Assembly: GCA_964504135.1 (NCBI GenBank)
Contig: CAZDCW010000005.1
Location: 1-54,377, forward strand
Direction: 5' to 3'
DNA length: 54,377 bases
Origin: JACPTG01 sp964504135
GTDB lineage: Archaea; Nanobdellota; Nanobdellia; Woesearchaeales; UBA10216
Shown: in pieces, positions 48,688-54,377 of the stretch
Numbering within the stretch: position 1 is the first letter of the stretch
How the letters are laid out: the number at the start of each line of letters is the position of its first letter
Translations under genes and position numbers: made by a program
The notes under the pieces: model-generated
Told to the model about the DNA's origin: nothing
The model's database searches: none
What the model saw: the letters and a program-made list of their open reading frames with translations, nothing else

Positions 48688-49119
48688 ATGCCCACCTTTA
48701 AGCAAATCAGAAGCATGGACGAGTTCGTTGACGCCATAAGGATAAGGGCGGATGTCTTCATAAAGGAGCAGGGATTCCAGCCTGGCTGGGAGCCTGATGA
48801 GTTGGATAAGGGAGCCATACATTTCGCTGCAGTGGATAACGGCAAAATAATTGCAACTGCAAGGGCCAGGAAAACCAGAGGCAGGGAGTTCCGCATAGAA
48901 AGGATGGCTGTTTTAAGTCAGTTCAGGCAGAAAGGAGTGGGTGCAGGGCTGCTGAAATTCATAGTCAAAAGCCTGAATGAAAAAAAGCCAAAACGGATAT
49001 GGCTGGCGAGCCAGTTGCAGGCCAGTAAATTCTATGGGAAAAACGGTTTCAAGGCGGTTTCTGAGCCATATGACCTGCACGGCGTGCGGCATGTGGACAT
49101 GGATTTGACAAAACTTTAA
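48688..49119 (+). CDS. GNAT-family N-acetyltransferase
   Basis: 143 residues with the GNAT core: FRIERMAVLSQFRQKGVGAGLLKFI contains motif A (Q/R-x-x-G-x-G/A) for acetyl-CoA binding, then WLASQLQASKFYGKNGFKAVSEPY. The early IRADVFIKEQGF resembles ElaA/GNAT-type N-termini. Substrate unknown. It sits 12 bp after the PIN toxin; the LeuRS TATA-like box lies at its extreme 3' end. Confidence 0.88.
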   Translation: MPTFKQIRSMDEFVDAIRIRADVFIKEQGFQPGWEPDELDKGAIHFAAVDNGKIIATARARKTRGREFRIERMAVLSQFRQKGVGAGLLKFIVKSLNEKKPKRIWLASQLQASKFYGKNGFKAVSEPYDLHGVRHVDMDLTKL

Positions 49120-49122
49120 AAG
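49115..49122 (+). promoter_or_regulatory. TATA-like box of leuS
   Basis: TTTAAAAG centred about 27 bp before the LeuRS ATG at 49145. It overlaps the stop codon of the GNAT gene. Confidence 0.6.
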
Positions 49123-49144
49123 CCGATGCCCACCCCGCTGCGGT

Positions 49145-52006
49145 ATGCTCGACTTTAATAAAATCGCGGCCAAATGGCAGCGTGAGTGGGAGCGGGAAAG
49201 GATATTCCAAGCTGATGCAGGAAACAGGAAGAAGCCCAAGTATTACGTCGCCATAGTCTACCCTTACATGAGCGGCCTGCTTCACCTTGGCCATCTGTTC
49301 ACATACACCTTTTCTGAGATTGTGATGCGTTATAAAAGAATGCAGGGCTTCAATGTCCTTGCAAAGTACGGCTACCACTGCACTGGAACGCCGATTATAG
49401 CCGCAGCGCAGAGAGTGAAGGAGGGCGAGAAGACTCAGATTGAAACCCTCAGGAAGATGGGGATTCCGGATAAGGATATTCCGAAATTCGCCGAACCTGA
49501 ATACTGGTGCGACTATTTCCCGAAGGAAACCCTGAAGGATTCAAAGGCTATGGGTTTTGCAATTGACGAAAGGTATGCATTCAGGACAACCCACCTTAAC
49601 CCGTCGTATGACGCATTCATTACATGGCAGTTCAACAGGCTGAAGGAAAAGGGGTATGTAAAAAAAGGCAGGCATCCAGTGGTATGGTGTCCGAAAGACA
49701 ACGTACCTGTGGGTGACCACGACAGGGCTGAGGGCGAGGGCGAGACGCCTAAGGATTTCATCTGGGCGAAGTTCAGGCTGAAGGATTCAGACAAGTATAT
49801 CATGGCCGGGACAACAAGGCCTGATGCCCTGCTTGGCCAGACTCATCTCTGGGTGAACCCTGATGTGACGTACAGCGTTGTAGAGGTCAATTCAGAGAAA
49901 TGGGTGGTTAGCAGGGAGGCTGTGGAAAAGATAGGGCAACAGCATTCAAAGGCCAGGGTAATAGGCGAAGTAAAGGCATCTGAGCTAATCGGAAAATGGG
50001 CAAAGGGACCGCTGGTTGACTATGAACTGTACATCGCCCCCGCAGGGTTTATTGAGTCCGGCGTGGGCTCTGGAATTGTATATTCTGCTTTGGAGGACCC
50101 GATTGACCTTATGGAATGCCAGCACCTTCAGGCACATCCTGAGCTCATCAGGAAATACGGCCTTAATCCAAAAGTTGTGCAGGGCCTGAAGCCTATATCC
50201 ATAATCAGCGTGGAGGGAATGGGCGATAACCTCGGCCAGGAGATGCTTGAGAAATACAGGATAAAATCCCCTGCCGAGAAGGAAAAGCTTGAGGAAGCCA
50301 AGGGTGAGCTTAACAGGTCTGTATACAGAAAGGGGATAATGAAGAAAAACTGCGGCAGGTATGCAGGCCTTTCTGTCCCAGAGGCCCAGGCGGTTATTAA
50401 GAAGGACCTTCTAAAGTCAGGGGAAGCAGTAATGTTCCATGAGCTGACTGGAAAGGTTGTTTGCCGCTGCCTCACCTCCTGCATTGTGAAGATGGTTGAG
50501 GACCAGTGGTTCATGGAATACAACGACCGTGAGTGGAAGCAGAAAGCGCATGAATGCCTGGCCTCCATGAAGATTTACCCTGAGATTGTCAGGAAGCAGT
50601 TTGATTATGTCCTTGACTGGCTTGACCACTGGGCCTGCACAAGGGAATACGGGTTGGGGACTAAGTTGCCGTGGGATGGCAAATGGGTGATTGAAAGCCT
50701 TTCAGATTCCACAATGCATATGGCCTACGGGACAATATCTAAATACCTGGAGCATCCTGAGGAATACGGGTTTGCAACTGATAAGCTGAATGATGCATTC
50801 TTTGACTATGTATTCCTCGGAAGGGGAGAGGCGGCAGCTATCGCTAAGTCGACAGGAATATCGGTGAAAATGGTTGAGACGATGAGGGCCGATTTTGAGT
50901 ACTGGTATCCCTTTGACTTCAGGAACTCTGCCAAGGACCTGATACAGAACCACCTCTCATTCTGCATATTCAACCATGTTGCGCTGTTCCCGAAGAAACA
51001 CTGGCCGAAATCCTTTGTCATAAACGGAAGGATTATGGTCAACAATGAGAAGATGTCCAAGTCAAAAGGCAATTTCTTCACAATGAGGGAACTCTATGCC
51101 AAGCATGGCCCGGACATTGTCAGGCTTGCAGCAGCAAACGCAGGAGAAGGAATAGATGATGCAAATTACGATATGGAGTTCCTTGAAACAGCAAAGAAGA
51201 AGCTCACAGAGGTGCACGAATTCATCTCCGGGCATTATGGGAAAGGAAGAGAAAATGAACTGGCAATAGACAAGTGGCTTGAAAGCCAGATAAACCAGAA
51301 CATAAGCAATGCAACAGAATGCATGGAAAAAATGATGTTCAAAAGCGCATTATACCACTCGTTCCTCGAAATGCAACGCAACCTTAAATGGTACATGAAA
51401 CGAACAAGAGGCAGGCCAAACAAGAAAGCCCTAAAGCTATACTCGGAAAGTCTGATCATAATGCTAACCCCCTTTGCACCCCACTTTGCAGAGGAATGCT
51501 GGAGCGCAATGGGGAAGAAAACACTGGTTAGCCATGAAAAATGGCCGGAGGCTAACCAGAAAGCCATAGAAATCAGCCTCGGCAAGAGCGAAGAATTAAT
51601 AAGGAGCACAATAAGCGATATAAGGGAAATAATAAGGCTGGCCAAAATTGAAAAGCCAAGCAAGGCAATCCTGCTTGTCAGCCCGGAATGGAAGCATGAG
51701 CTTTTCAGCAAAGCCAGCAGGCTCATGGACGAGAACCCCGACAAAGTCCTGAAGGGAATAATGCAAGACACGAACTTCAAGGCACATGGAGAAGAAATAC
51801 AAAAAATCCTGCCGAAAATGGTAAGCTCAAGAAAACTTCCACAGGCAGAAATCAGCCACGCACAAGAGCTGAAAGTGCTGAAGGAAGCTGAAGATTTCAT
51901 AAAAGACGAATTCGGATTAACCATTGAAATTCTGGATGCTGAAAAAAGCAGCGAACAAAAGGCAAGGCAGGCAATGCCTGGAAAGCCCGCCATAGTAATA
52001 AAATAA
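49145..52006 (+). CDS. leuS: Leucyl-tRNA synthetase, archaeal type
   Basis: Charges tRNA-Leu. 953 residues: class I catalytic HLGH in GLLHLGHLFTYTFSEIV (about residue 43), editing domain inserted within the Rossmann fold (about 200-400, including GTTRPDALLGQTHLWV), KMSKS in NNEKMSKSKGNFF (about 635), anticodon-binding helices and a C-terminal domain (about 880-953). The archaeal/eukaryotic-type order and length fit. No intein. It lies about 2.6 kb from the tRNA-Leu gene. The last quarter looks richer in A-ending codons than the rest, which could mean a recombination junction or only composition drift; not counted. Confidence 0.96.
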   Translation: MLDFNKIAAKWQREWERERIFQADAGNRKKPKYYVAIVYPYMSGLLHLGHLFTYTFSEIVMRYKRMQGFNVLAKYGYHCTGTPIIAAAQRVKEGEKTQIETLRKMGIPDKDIPKFAEPEYWCDYFPKETLKDSKAMGFAIDERYAFRTTHLNPSYDAFITWQFNRLKEKGYVKKGRHPVVWCPKDNVPVGDHDRAEGEGETPKDFIWAKFRLKDSDKYIMAGTTRPDALLGQTHLWVNPDVTYSVVEVNSEKWVVSREAVEKIGQQHSKARVIGEVKASELIGKWAKGPLVDYELYIAPAGFIESGVGSGIVYSALEDPIDLMECQHLQAHPELIRKYGLNPKVVQGLKPISIISVEGMGDNLGQEMLEKYRIKSPAEKEKLEEAKGELNRSVYRKGIMKKNCGRYAGLSVPEAQAVIKKDLLKSGEAVMFHELTGKVVCRCLTSCIVKMVEDQWFMEYNDREWKQKAHECLASMKIYPEIVRKQFDYVLDWLDHWACTREYGLGTKLPWDGKWVIESLSDSTMHMAYGTISKYLEHPEEYGFATDKLNDAFFDYVFLGRGEAAAIAKSTGISVKMVETMRADFEYWYPFDFRNSAKDLIQNHLSFCIFNHVALFPKKHWPKSFVINGRIMVNNEKMSKSKGNFFTMRELYAKHGPDIVRLAAANAGEGIDDANYDMEFLETAKKKLTEVHEFISGHYGKGRENELAIDKWLESQINQNISNATECMEKMMFKSALYHSFLEMQRNLKWYMKRTRGRPNKKALKLYSESLIIMLTPFAPHFAEECWSAMGKKTLVSHEKWPEANQKAIEISLGKSEELIRSTISDIREIIRLAKIEKPSKAILLVSPEWKHELFSKASRLMDENPDKVLKGIMQDTNFKAHGEEIQKILPKMVSSRKLPQAEISHAQELKVLKEAEDFIKDEFGLTIEILDAEKSSEQKARQAMPGKPAIVIK

Positions 52007-52017
52007 ATGGCCGAAAC

Positions 52018-52380
52018 ATGAACCTGGATTTAGCCAAATATGAGCATATAGCAATTCCCAAGGGGACAATATCAATTGGCTACTCCGGGAAAGATTTGAG
52101 CACGGGTTTTCTCACGTTGGCTGCAGGGCAGAAGCTTCCAGTGCATAGCCGCCCTGTTGAGGAGTGGCTTGTGCAGGTGGACGGAACTTCAAGAATTCTG
52201 CTTTATGAGAATAAAAAAGTAGTTAAGGAAGTGCTTTTGAAAAGGGGGGATATGATTAAAATCCCCGCCAACCAATTTCATCAGCATTCCAATCCAGACG
52301 ACTTGGATTCGTTAACCAGCTGGAGATTTGATGGCGATATAACCGGAATAATGGCAGAAATACGAAGAATGGCAAAATGA
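52018..52380 (+). CDS. Small cupin-domain protein
   Basis: 120 residues forming a single beta-barrel cupin: GFLTLAAGQKLPVHSRPVEEWLVQVDG gives the first cupin motif (G...H...E) and GDMIKIPANQFHQHSN the second (G-D...P...H.H). His and Glu residues suggest a bound metal. Substrate is not recognisable. The stop overlaps the NAD kinase start by 4 bp, so the two are probably co-translated. Confidence 0.8.
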   Translation: MNLDLAKYEHIAIPKGTISIGYSGKDLSTGFLTLAAGQKLPVHSRPVEEWLVQVDGTSRILLYENKKVVKEVLLKRGDMIKIPANQFHQHSNPDDLDSLTSWRFDGDITGIMAEIRRMAK

Positions 52381-53159
52381 TTCCAAAAAGCGTGCTTGTG
52401 GTGTGTTATAAGGACACTTTTGGGGCAGAGACTGCTGTAAGGAAGGCGCTGCACCGAGCCGGAATACTACACTCCTGCATAAACAGGGATGAGCTTTCGG
52501 CAGGCAGGCTGAAAAAGGCTGGCCTGATTATCACTGTTGGGGGTGACGGAACCTTCCTCAGGACAGCAAGGTATGTTGGCAGGCAGCCTGTTCTTTCAGT
52601 CGCTGCAAACCTGAGGGAAAACGAGGGGTTCTTTGCAAGGGCATCCAAAACTGACTTTGAAAGAAAACTGGGCCTGTTGCTGAAAGGCCGCCATAGGATA
52701 GTCAGCCTGTCCAGGCTTGAGTCCACAATCAGGGTCAAGGGCAGGATTTCAAGGCCAGAGCTTGCTGTGAACGAGGTTTACATTGGAAGCGCAAAGCCTT
52801 ATCTCACGGCAAGGTATGTTTTGAAGATAGGCGGCAGGCAGGAGTTCCAGAAGAGCAGCGGCGTGCTTGTCTCAACAGCTGCCGGAAGCACTGGCTGGAT
52901 TGGAAGCGCAGGAGGCAAGCGCATTCCAATTCATGACAGAAGAATGCAGTACCTTGTGAGGGAGCCTTTTTTCGGCAGGCTGACAAGGCCCAGGCTTCTG
53001 CAGGGGATGCTTCCGCCTGATGCGTCCTTGAAAATAAAGTCCCTTAACTGGAATGGCGTTGTTGTTGTGGACAGCCATCATCATGAGCATCAGTTTAAGG
53101 AGGGTGCGGAGATAACTGTAAGGCGGGCGAAGGTGCCTTTAAGGCTCATAACCTTCTAG
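52377..53159 (+). CDS. nadK: NAD kinase
   Basis: ATP-dependent phosphorylation of NAD to NADP. 260 residues: signature GGDGTFLRTARYV (about residue 59), LAVNEVYIG equivalent of the NE motif, and SSGVLVSTAAGSTGWIGSAGG, the glycine-rich block that binds NAD. The C-terminal half is slightly shortened relative to bacterial NadK but both motifs are intact. Its end overlaps a convergent hypothetical gene by 21 bp. Confidence 0.93.
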   Translation: MIPKSVLVVCYKDTFGAETAVRKALHRAGILHSCINRDELSAGRLKKAGLIITVGGDGTFLRTARYVGRQPVLSVAANLRENEGFFARASKTDFERKLGLLLKGRHRIVSLSRLESTIRVKGRISRPELAVNEVYIGSAKPYLTARYVLKIGGRQEFQKSSGVLVSTAAGSTGWIGSAGGKRIPIHDRRMQYLVREPFFGRLTRPRLLQGMLPPDASLKIKSLNWNGVVVVDSHHHEHQFKEGAEITVRRAKVPLRLITF

Positions 53160-53459
53160 AGTTACTCTTACCAATGCCCTGTATTGGCGAGGCATATTCT
53201 CATCGTATCCAGCTGCAAAGGCTGAGTCACCCCTGCCATACCAGTTCCCTGTCACCAGGCCAAGCCCGCAAAGGCTGAAGCTTCCATCCTTTTCCCTTGC
53301 CAGAACCACTCCGCCCTTAACGTTCCTGTCATAAAGGGTTGAATAAACCCTGCTTTCCTGAACTGAGTATCTTACCGAAACCTCCGCAGCCATGCGGAAT
53401 TCGCAGCCCCTTTCAATGCTGTTCAGCAGGCCGGCAAGAGTCCGATTCAATGCCAACAT
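53139..53459 (-). CDS. Hypothetical protein
   Basis: 106 residues with a mixed alpha-beta appearance; the middle (YSTLYDRNVKGGVVLAREKDGSFSLCGLGLVTGNWYGRGDSAF) is beta-strand-like. No signal peptide or known motif. It begins 14 bp after the stop of the gene upstream on the same strand, so the two probably form an operon. Function not recognised. Confidence 0.55.
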   Translation of the reverse strand: MLALNRTLAGLLNSIERGCEFRMAAEVSVRYSVQESRVYSTLYDRNVKGGVVLAREKDGSFSLCGLGLVTGNWYGRGDSAFAAGYDENMPRQYRALVRVTLEGYEP

Positions 53460-53473
53460 CGGATACTCCTCAG

Positions 53474-53827
53474 TTAGCCTTTTGTTTGTGCGGAATGCCT
53501 TTGCAAATAACCCACAGCCTCATCAGGACTTTGGACATATTCCTGTGTAACGCCCTCAAGCATCGCTGCCAGGTTTTCAGGTCTGACATCCCCCTCCACA
53601 ACAGCAGCCCGCACTATTGGGGAAACCTGCCCATAAATCTGATGCGGAGCTCTCGCCGCAAGCAGTACCAGGCGATAATCAGCGCCTCCTGAAAATACAG
53701 CTACATCTAAATTACGGTATCCTGAATTTCCAATTCCCATGCACTCAGGACGCAATGTTCCGGCAACATCAGCAAAAAACGCCATATTTGCAGGCAGGAC
53801 TTTGCCATCGACATAAGCATCAGCCAT
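53474..53827 (-). CDS. Hypothetical protein
   Basis: 117 residues starting MADAYVDGKVLPANMAFFADVAG; an Ala-rich alpha-beta protein with LDVAVFSGGADYRLVLLAARAP. No family recognised. A TTAATAAAA-type box (minus strand, near 53848-53853) lies about 24-27 bp before the ATG and a GAGGTG lies about 12 nt before it. First gene of a probable two-gene operon. Confidence 0.6.
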   Translation of the reverse strand: MADAYVDGKVLPANMAFFADVAGTLRPECMGIGNSGYRNLDVAVFSGGADYRLVLLAARAPHQIYGQVSPIVRAAVVEGDVRPENLAAMLEGVTQEYVQSPDEAVGYLQRHSAQTKG

Positions 53828-53896
53828 TTTACAAACACCTCAAGCAATTTTATTAACCCAGAATTCGCTTACAGGAGCCAGGGCCTTTATGGCTCC

Positions 53897-53959
53897 CTAG
53901 AGAATAGCGATGGTAATTGATGTTGTTGAAAAAACTTTTCCAGACCGTTCCTCTGCCAT
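53897..53959 (-). CDS. Possible 20-codon leaderless small ORF
   Basis: A strong TATA-like TTATATAA (53979-53986 on the minus strand) is centred about 24 bp before an ATG that opens MAEERSGKVFSTTSITIAIL and stop. Directly after the stop lies a hairpin GGAGCC/GGCTCC (53874-53897). Promoter, tiny frame and hairpin in series look deliberate. They could equally mark a small non-coding RNA. Confidence 0.3.
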   Translation of the reverse strand: MAEERSGKVFSTTSITIAIL

Positions 53960-53999
53960 GAGGAAAGGAAACTTTGGCTCTTATATAAAACTTTTGGGA

Positions 54000-54274
54000 A
54001 AAGCGGCAAGCCGCAGGGAATCGGCAGCGTCATGCAGTTAGGGTTTCCCCTGGCTGTTCCTCAGCTCCGCTCCCTGAGAGCACAGCCAAAATCAATTAAC
54101 GCTGCTTCCTTCCGGACCTGACGTGGTTTTCAAAGATGACTGCCCGACAGGACAGAGCCTCACAGTAGTCACCAGGACCAAAGCCGCAGGACGAAGCCTC
54201 ATCCCGCTTCAGCCCCATCATGAAGCCCATTTATGGTAACAGCGCAGGGCTAACGCGCCAGCCTAGCTTGCCGT
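54000..54274 (-). ncRNA. ffs: Signal recognition particle RNA (7S RNA)
   Basis: RNA scaffold of SRP, which targets membrane and secreted proteins. The helix-8 consensus GTCAGGTCCGGAAGG lies on the minus strand at about 54108-54122, followed by AAGCAGC. The 5' end (CGGCAAGC near 54273) pairs with the 3' end (GCTTGCCG near 54004), closing helix 5. The length of about 275 nt is near the archaeal norm of about 300. A TATA-like CCTTTAAAAAAAG (54291-54303) lies at the right distance upstream. Ends are estimated from pairing. Confidence 0.92.
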
Positions 54275-54290
54275 AAAGGCGAATATCTGG

Positions 54291-54303
54291 CTTTTTTTAA
54301 AGG
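54291..54303 (-). promoter_or_regulatory. TATA-like box of the SRP RNA gene
   Basis: CCTTTAAAAAAAG on the minus strand, centred about 25 bp before the predicted 5' end of SRP RNA. The remaining bases to the window end (54304-54377) show no gene I can support. Confidence 0.6.
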
Positions 54304-54377
54304 TTTTGAATGCGAGTATCTCTGTCTTATCCCGAAACTATTTCCCTACGGTGAGTTAGTTTCGTGTATGAAACTGA

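Noticed and set aside
51235..51993. A 252-codon open frame antisense to the C-terminal part of LeuRS
   Set aside because: Ser/Phe/Leu-rich translation typical of the complement of A-rich codons; no start signals and it lies wholly inside a certain gene.

Overview
This window looks like a chromosome segment of an archaeon, most likely of the DPANN group. The archaeal signature is plain: PCNA, TBP, MCM, RPA-like OB-fold protein, both PolD subunits, Orc1/Cdc6, aIF2-beta, RNase P p30, Rpo3 and Rpo10, archaeal ribosomal proteins, an archaeal LeuRS and an SRP RNA with the helix-8 consensus. The DPANN assignment is an inference. It rests on compact, overlapping operons, on large surface proteins with short class III (pilin-type, K-R/K-G-Q) N-termini, and on many genes whose TATA-like box lies about 24-28 bp before the start codon, which implies leaderless mRNAs.

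Layout. (1) 1-9.5 kb: information processing. A partial minus-strand gene is followed by PCNA (-), a decayed IS transposase, TBP, an MCM carrying three inteins, an RPA-like protein and aIF2-beta. A hairpin-rich intergenic region with a dispersed repeat precedes aIF2-beta. (2) 9.5-19.3 kb: a small pilin-like gene coupled to one 3026-residue secreted protein. I read that protein as three kinase-like domains, two ADP-ribosyltransferase-like domains and a C-terminal phosphothreonine-lyase-like domain. (3) 19.3-25.7 kb: a replication operon on the minus strand (Orc1/Cdc6, PolD small, PolD large). In front of orc1 there is an AT-rich region with an ORB-like motif and direct repeats, a good origin candidate. 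(4) 25.7-28.9 kb: TrmB-type regulator, tRNA-thiolation protein, an AbrB/PIN toxin-antitoxin pair and RNase P p30. (5) 28.9-37.7 kb: two divergent, related, cysteine-rich surface proteins; one ends in a glycoside-hydrolase-like TIM barrel. (6) 37.7-44.1 kb: GatB, an IPP-isomerase-like Nudix protein, a structured RNA region, an intracellular subtilase with a separate I9-like inhibitor, Mre11, and three poorly characterised genes. (7) 44.2-48 kb: the ribosomal/RNA polymerase operon S13-S4-S11-Rpo3-tRNA-Leu-L18e-L13-S9-Rpo10, with a structured leader and a tRNA-Leu interrupted at a non-canonical position. (8) 48-54.4 kb: a second VapBC-like pair, GNAT, LeuRS, cupin, NAD kinase, two unknown genes, a possible 20-codon ORF and the SRP RNA (-).

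How it fits together. The replication genes are concentrated around one probable origin: clamp, helicase, ssDNA-binding protein, polymerase and initiator. The most unusual content is the giant secreted multi-domain protein, with the two paralogous surface proteins next. Together they suggest a cell that acts on partner or host cells from its surface. That last step is inference; the sequence alone does not show the target.

All domain calls come from reading motifs by eye. No database search or structure prediction was run.
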